From: Blastobasis lacticolella
Taxonomy: Eukaryota; Arthropoda; Insecta; Lepidoptera; Blastobasidae
Reading direction: 5' to 3'
NCBI GenBank assembly: GCA_905147135.1
Contig: LR990041.1
Coordinates: 15,809,907-15,873,906, forward strand
DNA length: 64,000 bases
Shown here: one piece after another, positions 44,113 to 56,622 of the stretch
Layout of the letters: every line of letters starts with the position of its first letter
How positions within the stretch are numbered: position 1 is the stretch's first letter
Made by a program: the position numbers and the translations under genes
The notes under the pieces: generated by a model
What the model was told of the DNA's origin: nothing
The model's input: only the letters and a program-made list of their open reading frames with translations
Database searches by the model: none

Positions 44113-46077
44113 CCAGATTTTAGTCCTTTGTAGACTATTAGATTAATATAGAAATTGAACAAACCGACGATTCTAAAACCAACTGAATATCATAATATAT
44201 TTGCTTCAATTTCTCATCCAAATCCAAACAAAGAACACTTAACACCACGCGGCCTACAAAAATCATCTACAAAAATATTCCATAACCACGATAAGGACTG
44301 TGGAAGCATATTTTTTGTTGTGTTGTAAGTATAGTTATAAGTTAAGTTCTAACAAAATAATGAATACGAAATACGTTGTACGTCTTGCATAAATCGGCTG
44401 GGTATTAAACGTGGAGTGGAGCAATTCAACGAAATGCTAAAATGTCCAATCCTATTCGTGAAAACCTACAAAGAATCCAGCAGCGAGATTTTTGCAATTC
44501 TACCTTACGAAAATTCAGCTTACATAACATTATTACCCGCTACAACGGACTATGTCGCCTTGTACGGTATACAATGCTGCCCCTCTCTAACTTACTTTAT
44601 TACCTTGCGAAATAAACCAGCAATGTGCTCGTCTCAAGTACTGCCTTCCTGGACGGTCTAACTTAATAATAAAACCTCTTCGGTTTCTGTGACGTCTCGT
44701 TTGTAAAGTTCTTTTTGGATTGTTGCTTTTTTCGAGCTACTGTTGATTCTTTTTACTGCATTTTTCACTATAATGGGGTTTTATTAAATTTGTCGTTCTC
44801 CAATTTGTACCAAATATACATGGATTTACGAATTGTAATATTCTTTGACACCTATACTTACAAGTGTTGGAGTGAATATAGCACTTTAATAAGGATACTC
44901 AATTTTCTGGACAGGTATAGTCATGAGCAATAATAGATACAAGCTAAATTAGGTACAAAGTTCCCGCTCAGCACCTGCACTTTAATTTAAAGAGAGAGGT
45001 ACCTGGGCCACCAGAATGGGAGTGAGGCAATTTTTTCCCCAGTTCACTCCCAGTTTCCGAGGAACCCTCGCGGCGAAAAGCGTTGCTTCCTTCCTTATTT
45101 GTCTAAAACTGATGTGCACTCCGAGAGGGTATAGCAGTAACTTTATTTAGTTTAGTTTTCTATTTTCGTCTGCGCCTCCTGTTTGAGTGTATCGTGTAAA
45201 TGAAAAAAGGTCTGGTGACGGTGCATTTGTCATGTTTGGGATGTTTATTCGGATTTGTGGTAGTGGATTGGAATTTGTGAATGGTTTTTGCTAAACTGAG
45301 GTCGGATTGGGGTTTTTCTCTGACTTTCATATTTTTCGACTTGGTCAACGTTAAGTTGATTACGTCTGTTGTCTAGGCGTGTACTGTCGTATACAATGCT
45401 AACTGTCGTTATTCTTTTTATTCATTGAGAGATATTTACCACGCGGCCCAAAGCAGCCCACTTCTGGGGTAACTTTAGTGGGTTATCATTATCATAATAC
45501 TTGGATATTACTCTAAAATGTAAAGAATAAGGAATAAGAAAATCGTCACACGTTCCTTTAATAAAAAACCCACACCTAAACTAAACCTAACACAGACTTA
45601 AGTCCTACAATACGCTCATCGACAAAAAAGTGGCCCAAGTGATTATCGCCTACTTGATATTATGATGTTATCTATGAAAATGTGATTTTTGTTGCGGGTT
45701 GGTTAAAACAATATATGCTAGAATGGCTTTCAACGTTAATCCGAGATGACAAATAATTTTTTTTTTATTATGTGTATAAATGATACAAAAATATATTTTT
45801 AGATTGCTGGCTGAAATATAAATAAAATAGAGTTAGATTACAAATTGATGATAAGCATTTGGGTCACTTTTTCTGCTCCTAAGTGTATATTATGAAGCTC
45901 ACATTGCATCATAATGTCAGTCGCGTAGCGGGAATGGGGGTGGCAACCGCTACAATCATGGGCGAGACCACAGAGACACAAACGTCGAGGCCAGTTTATG
46001 GGTCGTTTCAAATACAACATATATTTATATTACTATTTTTTAAATGTTTATTTAATCTAATATGTCTAAATATTATT
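44113..46077. other. unassigned non-coding sequence
   Basis: An 81-codon open frame at 44,416-44,661 has a protein-like composition but no motif I can name. No repeat family is evident. Confidence 0.4.
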
Positions 46078-46190
46078 ATCATCTTGTCGTGAATATCTCG
46101 GTTGTACTTTAGCGCGTGAGAGCCCGGGGTTTGAACACTCTCGCTTGGGAATTGAACCTCTTAACCACTAGACAACCGATATGTAAACGA
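46078..46190 (-). mobile_element. SINE-A-like 3' tail next to a tRNA-like head, minus strand
   Basis: On the minus strand the right part has tRNA-like boxes (CTAGTGGTTAAGAGG and GGTTCAATTCC), and the left part is the tail AACCCCGGGCTCTCACGCGC, CAACCGAGATATTCACGACA, AGATGAT. Head and tail are joined with most of the body missing. Confidence 0.5.
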
Positions 46191-47249
46191 AAAATGTGAA
46201 TGGTTTTTTGGAAACGTCTATTAGAGACAAAACAAACGCGAATAACGCGACAACAATAACAGTAAATGTGGCGTACAAAGGAACTAACAACGGGTGAATC
46301 TAAACAGAAGAAAAGACGACTGACACCCCTCTCACTTGTGTTATATATATATCACTGTATATGTGTTGTCTTTTTCTATTCAAACATACTTATAAGGAAA
46401 TTTTTGGAATGGAAATTATAATATTATAATCAACGCTAACCATATTTGTGATTAGCTTTGGTTTTTGCTCGCTATAAAATACACAATATTTCATAATTAC
46501 GATTTAACTACAAAACCAGTGAATGTATTGAAATGTATTGAAGATTATAGCCTCCGATTCAGCCCATAGGAGCCTTTTACGGATTTGATCCCGGATTTAA
46601 AGTCCGGTTCCGTCCACCGACTTTCGACTTCATTTCCCAGCAAAGGATGTTGGGGATTAAAAGTTCGTTCCAGGCCTTAATACCTACACATCTGGTGTGG
46701 TCTGGTCTAGACTGTAAAGGAATTACAATGAGCAGAATGATTATTTATTACTATTTCAATTACAGATTAAAATAAGAAATAAGAAAGTGATTCTGTTTCT
46801 CGTCCAACATCCTCCTCACATCGTGCGTATCCTTACGTACGTTGGTGATGTTTATTCACGTGTGCCTGTCCTTGAAGCTTGATGTTCATCATTGAGCGGC
46901 TTTGATCGTACAATCAAGAAGGGCCATGATCTCTCAGTCGTCTGCAATCCATCGATCGAGCTTGTAACCATCAGTTGTTCGTAAATAACTTTCGACTTTT
47001 GTTGACAAAAGTCTACAAAGGTTTATTGCCAGTACAGAATTACGTAAAACTCAAATTGATTTGGATGAAATACCGAGAAACGTCAACCCGTTAAAACGCA
47101 ATGTCGTCGGAGGGAGCGAAATTAAAAACCACGACAGGTAACCGATTACGGAATAACAAAAGCCAAAATTAATTCTCGCAAACGAGATAAATCCAAGTTT
47201 TATTTTAAAACAAAACTCTTGAACAATTTTGGGAATTGGCGGCGCGATT

Positions 47250-47380
47250 AAGATTCATTACGCCTGTAAAGTTTTATCTCGAGCCGAGTGCCAGCTTGAG
47301 AACTTGTTCACGAAAGCAATAAAGCATTTTGGCAGATTTTGAAGTGGTTGGCAGATTAAACGTGCATTACGCCTCGCCCG
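47250..47380. promoter_or_regulatory. duplicated GATTAA / CATTACGCCT motif pair
   Basis: CATTACGCCT occurs at 47,256-47,265 and 47,365-47,374, each time preceded by GATTAA four or five bases earlier. The surrounding DNA is not a tandem repeat. Paired homeodomain-like sites of this kind suggest a cis-regulatory element; no functional evidence is available from one sequence. Confidence 0.3.
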
Positions 47381-49218
47381 GCTGCGACAGATGTAACGGA
47401 GTTCCCAGGGCTCTCCACTCGGTCCGCTCCTATTCAATCTAGATACGGCTGTTCGAGCGACTCCGCCGTGTTGGTATTGAAACATTTGTGACGTTTATTG
47501 AGTTCCTCCCTAGATTTTTATAGAAACGTTGGATTTTTCACCGATAAAGAGCTTTGTGAACATTTACATTATGTAGACAACTTGAAATGTGCTTTACTGT
47601 GATTGATTTAGGATTAGGATTTGAGGTTAGGTTAGTGTAATGTAAGATGTTTATTGATGCCTTTCCTTCGTCACGTCCAAACAAAATTACGCACTTAGTG
47701 CAGGTACAAACATTACTAAAACCAATTAAGCCCAACAAATCTCAATCTGCAGAACCACAATCCATTCCGTAGGTTTCCTCGATTAATCCGTTGCGTCATA
47801 AAGCCCAATTTCTTCTAAAAGTGCGCTTACCCCGAGGGCGATTCTCCCAAATCACGTAAGGCAACGGTCCCTGACGGTCAATGGCGCCCTAATAGGGATT
47901 TGCCGCCGACTCCCTCTCATTAGTCTGATTGCAAGGATCTGCAACTATGTCCGTGACAAGTCCAGTTGTTACGATGAGGGATTGTTTTGCTTTGTTACCG
48001 GGACCCCGAGGCGAGCTCCGATGTTTACAAAAATCTATTCTTTCGTTTGTTTAATTGAATTTAGCTCAATGCGACGGATAAAATGAGATGTAAGTTAAAC
48101 CAATATTTTTCCGTCCCGTGATTTTCCATCCTTTTAGGTACCTGACCGGAACCAGTTTTCTGAATAAACACATAATAGGTCTGAATATATAATTACTTCA
48201 ATTATTTGTTGCAGTCTAGTCTTACAAAAAATTATTACAGATTACATAAAATGAAAACTTTTTAAGAGACGAGGCATAATGGCATGGTTTCCCACATTGT
48301 GATTTTCTAGGATGGCGGTGCCGTCAAATAGCGGTGCGTCTGTCTACCGCCACCAACACCGGGACGTCATAGAGAACGAGAATATTTTGGCCCTAGTTTA
48401 AGATTACGTGATTCAATCGTGTTTTGTAATGCCCCGTTAGAACGGAGTGCAATAGAAATCGCCACCAGAGTGGTGGTGAGGGGTCACGTGCGAGAAGCGA
48501 AAAATAAGAAGAAGCTAAAAAGATTTTCAAAAAGCGAGGCGCGCCGTATCGTTTCATCAATTACATTACATCCGTGACATCAGTTATCTACGGCCGCTAT
48601 ATGACAGCACCTCTATCCTAGGACAAAGTACCTTTAGCGTTGTACATTACACAGGCACGGTTAGGAGCAATAAGTCAGAGGAATTCGCACCTACCGTTCG
48701 CGTGCCTTTGCACCTCCGAAGTGGAAATAAACAAGCTAACTTTTGCCATTTCGCGTAGCGTCGACGGAAACGGCTTTTATGCTGAGTCGTACTCAAATTA
48801 AAGTTGCCAGATTACAGTGCAGCGGGGTGCTTCCAACAATTTGTGCGATCTTGGTGACGCCGGAATATTTGAGGCTAAGTAGTTATAATAAGACGTCAAG
48901 ATTTGTGTCAAAGCCAGCGGATTGTTTTCGAGCGTGATTTAATTTTCCCGGAATGGGACCGCTGTAATTTGATTACGATTCCTCTTGCTTTGTTTCGGCG
49001 GAGTTATGGAGTTTGCTAGGTAATGGGAATTCAATCATTCGATACGGTATTTCTCACGTAAATGCAGAAGGTATATCAGTCGGTTGAGATTTTTTGTACC
49101 GGATATAACCCGAGAAACGCTGTGGTAAGTGAACCGAAGATCTATAAAAAAGTGATGATTAATTCTTCTTGATAAAAGACAGACGTCAACTTTCAAGCTA
49201 ACTCTACACAAAACTCTA

Positions 49219-49252
49219 ATAGAAGCTACGAATATCTTCTCGTAGCTTCTAT
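49219..49252. repeat. hairpin with 13-bp perfect arms
   Basis: ATAGAAGCTACGA at 49,219-49,231 is exactly complementary to 49,240-49,252, with an 8-base loop. It lies about 430 bases before the longer hairpin at 49,677. Confidence 0.75.
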
Positions 49253-49676
49253 ATCAACCTCTAATTGAGGCTAGTCTCTAAAATTTGTACCCTAATTACC
49301 ACAATATGCACCAACCATTCAAAATCAAACTTAAGCACACCCAATACAGCGCGCACACTCACAATTAATTACGATTCAATTTAATTACTTCACGACAAGA
49401 CAATGAATCGCGAAAACTGTATCTTCTTTTATTGTGTTTGAAGTTCACAATGGAGACGGCGTTACCGGTAAGTCAATGCCGAACCGAAGCGTTCAGGTTT
49501 TAATTAATTGTCAGCCTCGTTTGATTGAAACATTTCGAGAGTTGTCGGCTCTTGTTTGGACAGGTCTTGCGAGCCCAACGGATTATATTATGCCCTGCAG
49601 AGAGTTGTTTTCGATTAACAGAATCTCGGTGCGTTTTGTTGTTTTAGAATGTTATTCGGAATAATCTCTGTACCTA

Positions 49677-49744
49677 CAAATACTTTGGAAGTTTATGTTT
49701 CCATGTTATCAGTAACATGGAAACATAAACTTCTAAAGTATTTG
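49677..49744. repeat. 68-nt near-perfect hairpin with 32-bp stem
   Basis: The left arm 49,677-49,708 and right arm 49,713-49,744 pair at 31 of 32 positions around the loop TCAG; the only mismatch would be a G-U pair in one RNA strand. It may be a MITE remnant or a small-RNA precursor. The loop is shorter than usual for an animal pre-miRNA and the stem is unusually perfect. Confidence 0.85.
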
Positions 49745-50192
49745 CTTCCAAGATATTGTTGGATTCAGCGTCGACTAGGTTGAGTTGTAACAGGCTTTTT
49801 CAAGTAGTTCTGGAGTCTGATTTCGACGCAACCTTACATGAAGTCATACCTATGAGGGGCTTTATAGCTTTGACAATTTTCATTTTAAATCTCTATAAAT
49901 ATTTTGTATGATGTAAAATGTATCCTGTGTCTTTGCTAACAAGGTTGAAAGTCAGAAACTTGAAGTTACTTGCCTTTATTAGCTACGACAAGGCGAGGTA
50001 ATTAGCACTTGCGTAAAATTAATGTAAGTTCAGACTAACTTGCTACTATCAAAGTAGAAATATATTAGCATCTACAACAGTTTAATGTACATTAAGAAAA
50101 GTATGTGTGGACGTTAATAGATATCTACTTACGCAGTGCTTGAATTCGAGAGATGCCAAACAAAATGCTATTTATTTGTTATAAAATAATTT

Positions 50193-50412
50193 GGCGACCT
50201 GAGTAGTTCATTGGTCAACGGTCTGCCATGCAAGAGGTCCCGGGTTCGATTCCCGGCCTGGCAGAAATTGAAATGATGAATTTTAATTTCTGTTACGGGT
50301 CTGGGTGTTCTATGTATTTAAAAGTATTCAAGTAGTATATCAGTTATCTAGCACCCATAGTACAAACTTTGCTTAGTTTGGGGCTAGATGGCGCTGTGTG
50401 AATTTGTCCACG
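50193..50412 (+). mobile_element. SINE-B, complete copy
   Basis: The tRNA-like head has an A-box-like GTAGTTCATTGGTCAACG and the B box GGGTTCGATTCC; the body AGAAATTGAAATGATGAATT, GGGTCTGGGTG, CTAGCACCCATAGTACAAAC and the 3' end GATGGCGCTGTGTGAATTTG follow the same order as at 7.42 kb. This is the better preserved of the two. The head lacks a full acceptor stem, so it is not a functional tRNA gene. Confidence 0.85.
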
Positions 50413-50480
50413 AATATTTATGTTTATTTATTTTTATTACAAACATTACATTACATACATATTACTTGTAGGAACAATAA

Positions 50481-51030
50481 GTAAGTAAGTAAGTAAGTAA
50501 GTAAAAACTCTTTATTGCACACACAAAAAAAATATACATAACAAGAAATAAGAAAAACAATTTATATGCGCAATTTATATACAATATATACATCTCCATA
50601 CGTAGGTACATACGTTCCGCGCTGATTACTGGTAATTAAAGGAAAAGCTATGTTCAAAGCCTCATTAAATCAAATAAGGAGATCCATGGGCGAACCAAGG
50701 TCACTGACATAGTCCAAAGGATTACTAGGCTTAAGTATCAGTCTGCGATGTACATAGCTCCCAGAATAGATTGCATTAAAAAAGCTATCTACTATATTAT
50801 TTTCATTGAAAATTATTTACCTTCGAGTGAAGTACCTATATGATCCTTGTATTAAATGTTACTTGGCTGCAGGTAGCATTAGCATAGGAAGTTGTGGCCG
50901 ATAGGCATCACCAACCTTAGTGAGCAAGGTGCTTCTATCCACTGAATTAAAGGCATCCACAACATCCACCTTTAGCTGAATTTCGTCGATGTCGTGTTCT
51001 AGGAAAATCTTCAGAACGTTGCGAGCCGCC
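50481..51030 (-). pseudogene. LINE with reverse-transcriptase motif fragment, minus strand
   Basis: The minus strand encodes AARNVLKIFLEHDIDEIQ followed by LKVDVVDAFNSVDR and STLLTKVGDAYRPQLPMLML. L-K-x-D-x-x-x-A-F-N-S-V matches reverse-transcriptase motif A, with the first catalytic Asp. The 3' end in this orientation is GTGTGCAATAAAGAG and a (TTAC)n tail at 50,481-50,505, i.e. a polyadenylation-like signal and simple repeat. The remaining palm motifs, including the second catalytic pair, are missing or decayed between them. Clade not determined. Confidence 0.65.
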
Positions 51031-53309
51031 CATTAAGTGATGGACTTTGAAGGATAGGAGCCTGAAGTTCATGGAAACAGCAAAACGCAGAAGCCGAAAT
51101 TGTCACAAACTTTTGCACATAATATTTTTCATTAATAGAAGGTATGATTTTTTAACTGAAATCCATCGTCTTTCCCTAGGTAAGTTGCAGTATGTATTTA
51201 TGATACATTAACCTCGATATTTCATCGATATATTTGAAAATAGTTGCCTTAAAGAGATCGCTTTTAGTGATAAGACCGCTCATGTATCTATCATTGTGAC
51301 TGCTGTCTACTTTTGTTTAATGTAATGGTAAGTACATTATAGTAGATAGAGTTCTTACAAATAAATGTACTACTAAACTACGAAATTATTTTTTGTATTT
51401 GTTAGATAGTAATCTGGGAATCAACATAGGCTATTTTTATCCGAAAAAATATCTGCAATGGATGAATAGGGGAGAAAATTTGTAGAAAGGAAAACTTGCT
51501 CGGCCGGCATCCACCGCGGTTTAACACCCGACAGCGCCATCTATCTTCTGCGTTACGTATCTTCGTTCAAGGCAATTTCTCAAGTACATAAAATTGGTTC
51601 ACGCGACGAAGTCGGGGGTAAAAGCGAGTATAACATATAGTTGGAAAGTATCTGTTGTTGTTTTGACGCTGTTATAAACGCATGACGCTATCGAGAAACT
51701 AGAAACCTCAGTTGACGGTTACGAACAATTCAAATAGGTAGCAATCTTACACTCTAACCAATTATTAATCTAGACATTAGTAGCCTACCTGATTGTACAC
51801 GTGGTTATGTAGCGAATCAGACGTAACCGCACGTGGTGAATCCCCGAGAGATCGATATAATTCACGTAAGTTCATAAAAAACTCTTGTAATTAGTGCTCA
51901 CTGCAAATAACGGTACATTTGTCGGAATTACCCGTGTTTTGCTTTTAAATTGTGATTGGTCGGATGGAGCTACATACGGGCTCGGAAAGTGACTGGCGCG
52001 CGGCAACCGCGGCAAAAGCAACAGGCGGTTGGTTGGGCGGAGCCTGCTGGCGCAAGCGCGTGCACCTACACCTTGTTGTCATAGCAACGCCTCATAGATG
52101 TTTGTTACAAAAGCGTGAGGAGGCTTTCGGAGGAAACTTTCAGAATTTTGGCACTGATTCGACGGATATCGCTCGATAATAATTGCGATTGTGGCGTGGG
52201 GGTCGGGTAGTTAGTTCCCTTTCCTGAATTAGACGATGGCTGGGCCGTCGTGCTCGTGGACGGGTGCTCCCTTCGTAGACTGACCTGATTTTGGTAGAAG
52301 ATTTTAATATTTAAATTTTTTTTTGTGTAATTTATTGTATTCCGTTTAAACTAATCTCTCTCAAATTATTATATTATTAATTAAAATAATTATCTTTAAA
52401 TGTACCTTGCAAGGGTTTCTAGGCCGCTTCTTTCCACACAGATGGTTCCGTTATCAAAGCAGTGTTTGAGAACTGACGGACAGATTGAGATCGTACACGA
52501 TGTGCACGTATCTCGCGGGCGTGGTTATGTTGCGTGTGTATTGTATATACGCCCGGCGACGCACCAGATGCGGAGCCTTTCGTATGCACTAGTAGGAGTG
52601 CATGCGTCGCCCTCTATCTAGATAAGCTCACTTAACTTTCCGTTTTTTTGCTGCAGTTTATTCTACTCGCTTTCCACTTGCTTTGAACCTCTTGCCTAAT
52701 GTTAGTGAGTTTACGCGCCTATTTCTCACCAATCCCTGGGACTTATACAACACGTGAACAAACTAGCGCAGGCGAATTTCTTCAATTTTATCCTTAAAAT
52801 ATCCGTGGTAGACTAAGGCATTGTCGGTAAATACCAAAAAGTGGTATCAAAAGTATCATAACTATATCAATTTATTATCTTTAAATTTATTGTAAAAAGT
52901 ATTTATCTAAGTATCTTAAAAAACTTGAGGTAATTTTTCATAATTTTCTCAAAATATTTTGATACCGATGATGCCCTGAAAAACCTTCACGGATCAGACA
53001 CAATATTCTGTTACATACATAAAAAAGCCTAGCTAAGAGCTTCCTGCAATAAAGCTCCGTTCCACTTTGAGTGAAAGCTGTTCCGTAATAGTTTTCCCAT
53101 GTGGGTCTAGCAAACTGCCATTTGTAGAGTACGAATTTCTACAAATACTTGCTTATTTAAGATTTCGCATTTAATTGGTATTGGTATACACATTGATGGC
53201 CATATTGCGTATGTAGTTATATACCCTTTATATCTTCTTTATGTTTTGGACAATCCGCTGCAAAGAAAAGTAACCCCTAGTACTAAGTACTAAGTAGCTA
53301 TCATTTTCC
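51031..53309. other. unassigned; GC-rich block and a diverged repeat
   Basis: A GC-rich stretch at 51,930-52,270 (GCGCGCGGCAACCGCGGC) has no recognisable frame. The segment 52,660-52,785 is a diverged partner of 62,850-62,960 (ATCCCTGGGACTTATACAAC against ATCCCTGGGGCTTACGAAAC). Nothing else is identified. Confidence 0.4.
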
Positions 53310-53630
53310 GCCATCTCATCTGTTGGTAAGTGAAGATGCAGACGATGGTGTATGCATAATACGGGTAGAAACGAATTTATAGTAGATACCTATGCACTTA
53401 ACATAAATTATGAAGTCTATAATGTTCGTTGTCGTAGATCGGAAAACTGCTGACAAAACGGCTGTTATAAAGGGATGAAATGTTAATTTTCGTCTTGTAC
53501 TGAACTCGCAAACGGCAAACGAAGTCGAAGCGGTCGGCAAAATTAGGTCATAAGGTCTTTGGTATGCTATAGATAAACGTACTATTACAGTAGACTGACA
53601 GATACAGATGAAGGCTTGCTTCACTGAAGC
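53310..53630 (-). pseudogene. decayed LINE C-terminal remnant, as at 23.7 kb
   Basis: A 102-codon minus-strand frame contains STRRKLTFHPFI, which parallels ETRFGGTFYPFI in the 23.7-kb copy, and the end TNRWDGG corresponds to its YHQMRRW. Similarity between is weak. The call rests on these two landmarks plus order. Confidence 0.4.
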
Positions 53631-56024
53631 TCAACGTTTGGCAGGTTATCTCGAGAAGTGCTTAGTTCAGGGTCACCGATAAACCTGTTTTTTACGGAAT
53701 CTATTGCGGCCAGGTGGTACTTGACTGTGGCCCGTATCAAGGATTAGTATGACGATCATAAAAGTATTGCCTACTTAATAAAGTTTAACTTATGTTACAA
53801 ATCTCTCGCAAACACTGCTGTACTCTCCGATACAGTCCGTAGTGTATTCACACAATGCATTTTTCGCGCTATTTTTTATTATATTAAACCATAGGTATCT
53901 TATTTGCATCTCCATACATACATACATCACGCCTTTTATCCTTTTCATCCCCATGCAACGGTTTTTTGTGTTGTATTGTCCCTCTGTATTGCCGGAGAAA
54001 TAACTGCTGACATAGTTAAAAGTTTGTTTTGATATTACCCAAGTATTTAAAAATGCGAAAACATTTTTAAAAACGTGCCTGCTAGAGTAGTAGGTACAGT
54101 CATAGGTACATTAAAACTGGAAGTAATATTACATAATAGTACATAAAAAAACTTGTGTCATCAAATGGTTTAGATATTATTAACATGGTAATAGGAGGAA
54201 CTACACGAAAGACGTAGGCGCAAATTCTTGAATGGTTAGAATGAGAAGATAAACAATATGAGTAATTTACCCGGATTGAATAAAGAATACCCGGCCCGGT
54301 AATCAGACCGAACGGTAGTATATAAAAACCTGACGTGTGGGGCTAGACTTACTTAACACAAGTAAAGTACAGAGTCTGAAAATTATGAAACGATCTAACG
54401 GCAACAAACTACAGTTTACAATTTATATAGAAATTTTTACGTAGATTATTGTATTAAATTCTGATCTGTTTAGTTCCAATTTCGAGAGATAATAAACATC
54501 ACATCTTCTTTTATCGATCATCATGGCGGGAGCCAGAGCGATGTCGGAACGTTTTATTACAAAACTTGTATTATAACTTCGTGTTCTTCTCATATACGGT
54601 TAACTTTAAACTACTGCGAGCAATTGATGTCCTTGTTAAATCCTTTTTACGCATTTCCAAGTACAAGTATTCACCTTGATTTTATAGTTACCTACCAAGC
54701 CCGGTTTCAGGCTAAACCTAGTTACCTTAAGCCTAGGTTGAGTTCTCGAATGTTCAAGTAAATTAAAGTATGTAAGATTTTTGTTAGGTTAGGTTCAAAC
54801 TGTGACAGCACTTATGAGGAGCCTTCATTCTTAGCAAGTTTAAAACAAATTTAAGTAACGCAACCTCGACACTGATGCGCGTCGTGCGCATCACACAATT
54901 TTATTGACAACAAAACGCGCGTTGCCGACGCTTGGTATAATCCGTTCCTTACACCTACTGTCAACTGTCTGTGTGTACTAAAAGAGTATCAAGTTGATGG
55001 AGCGCTTGTCGGTATCGGTGATCACGATCTACCTAACCTAATAAATCTATCGAAATTTATGTGAACTTTTAACAATTTATATAGTTCCAAGTTTTTAAAA
55101 ATACTTTACCAAGGCTTTAAATACCATGACATGTTTCTACCCAAAAGGAGAGAAAAGATACCCCTGGCTCAGGCGAGATTGCGGCGAACTCCAAACCCAT
55201 TGGTCCAAGTTCCCTTATGGCCGATAAATTACCGAGTCACTTTTACAGCTCACGAGAACGTACGGTGAAACTTTGATGGGCGCCGCCTAAATCATAGGAA
55301 ACATGAGAATAATTTTGGAATTCTGCAATATCTATCAACGCATACACTTCTTTATGTTCCAAGTTTGTTGATACAGTTAAATTTTTTCAGGACGACAGCA
55401 ATAATACAGGTAACTTTTTATAATAAAATAATATATTATGATTACACTCGCGCCTCGACTCGTTGTTTGCGTGCTCGTGACAGGGCGGTTTCTATACAAA
55501 GTGTAAGAACCTTGGGAGTGGTGTCTCACATGGGCTTCTGATATGAAGTGAAGCACGCGTCACGGCAAACAACAACAACATGGAAATAACCCTCACTTTA
55601 CAACAAGCGAATATGAGAATGAACATTTACTCGTTTGTATATACCTGTAAGTACAATTTTTTATATTAAAACAGCTTGATTTGTAGACTAATCTCCGCCT
55701 AGGAGGCTGCACTCTCACATAACGAAAACATTATAATTTAAAATCGCGCGCACGTTGCGACGCGCTTCGCTCAACTCAGTGCCTGCAGTGCCCACTGCGA
55801 CGTGGTGGATAGGCGGTTGCGCGTCTCGTGTGTTTAAATCATTGGCGAGTTATGTGGCGAGTGTATGGAACCTGATCCTTAGTAAAGGTAATTATTTTTA
55901 TTTAACAACTCTTGCCCAGCAAAAAAGACGCATCAGTGTGTACTACTGTAAGAAATGCAACAAACCATTTCATCTGGAACACCGATCTCCTAATTGCTTC
56001 TCTTGCGATAAGAAATTAAAAGAC
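53631..56024. other. unassigned; one Cys/His-rich open frame at its end
   Basis: A TATA-like TATATAAAAA lies at about 54,319 and is followed 65 bases later by a short ATG frame, with no further support. A 90-codon plus-strand frame at 55,755-56,027 ends in YYCKKCNKPFHLEHRSPNC and FSCDKK. The Cys and His spacing recalls zinc-binding modules such as AN1, but a ligand is out of place and no full domain can be made. Its stop codon overlaps the target duplication of the MITE that follows. Confidence 0.3.
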
Positions 56025-56027
56025 TAA

Positions 56028-56162
56028 AGGCCTTGCCACATACAAAGCTCGGCGCGAGCGCGGCGTGAGCGCGGTGCGATATTTGCTAGGCAACCATCGC
56101 GCGGCGCGTTATTAGCAAATATCGCACCGCGCTCGCGCCGAGCTTTGTATGTGGCAAGGCCT
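56028..56162. mobile_element. palindromic MITE, 135 bp, PIF/Harbinger-like
   Basis: The two halves AGGCCTTGCCACATACAAAG ... GCTCGGCGCGAGCGCGG and their complement pair almost completely; the left half has an extra 11-bp duplication (CGTGAGCGCGG). The element is flanked by TAA at 56,025-56,027 and 56,163-56,165, the 3-bp target type of PIF/Harbinger transposons. It is GC-rich against an AT-rich background. No frame. Confidence 0.75.
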
Positions 56163-56371
56163 TAAGTTTCAAAGTTATTTCCCATAGAAAATGTGATCTT
56201 AAATACTCGTTTTTTTGTTATTGTAATCATTTTAACAGACTGATATTTGTACTTATAGGTAGATGTTAATAACTTACTCGTACGATATCTCTGTATGCCT
56301 AAAAAAGTACGTACGAACTACGTCTACAATCTGATAAATGTTTTTATATCAACGGAATACTATGAATATAG

Positions 56372-56622
56372 TGACCGGCAGAGTAGAATAGCACCAACCC
56401 CTTACGCTCATGGGTGTCGTACAAGGCGACTAATGTTTTCGAGGCAAAAGATCAAAAGTCTCCGTAGTCTGAAAAATAGGCAGCAGCATTTTCCATTGTT
56501 ATATTTAAACACTACGATCTCCAACCCGCCTGCCATGCGTGGAGATTATGGCAATAACCTCCCCTTTCGTGGGAGAGGCCCTAAGTCCTGCAGTGGACTG
56601 TTACGGGCTGTGATGATGAAAT
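56372..56622 (+). mobile_element. LINE-like 3' repeat, plus-strand copy
   Basis: This is the longest copy of the family at 12.2 and 22.4 kb: ACCGGCAGAGTAGAATAGCA, TGGGTGTCGTACAAGGCGAC, TTTTCGAGGCAAAAGATCAA, GGAGATTATGGCAATAACCT, GTGGACTGTTACGGGCTG and TGATGATGA. The 109-codon frame running through it reads repeat sequence. Confidence 0.7.

Larger units (their letters stand above)
46191..50192. other. long unassigned region with GC-rich blocks and two hairpins
   Basis: Possible regulatory blocks lie at 47,050-47,520 and 47,820-48,050. Hairpins are at 49,219-49,252 and 49,677-49,744. No gene and no repeat family is recognised; a short poly-specific sequence near 48,310-48,500 (GGATGGCGGTGCCGTCAAAT) looks like part of a dispersed repeat. 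Confidence 0.4.

Noticed and set aside
44416..44661. 81-codon frame with protein-like composition
   Set aside because: Nothing recognised and no context; kept only as a mention in the region entry.
50481..50510. Regulatory GTAA array
   Set aside because: It is the simple-repeat tail of an inverted LINE.
54310..54450. Promoter and short ORF after TATATAAAAA
   Set aside because: The reading frame is only about 19 codons long and has no splice-linked continuation that I can see.
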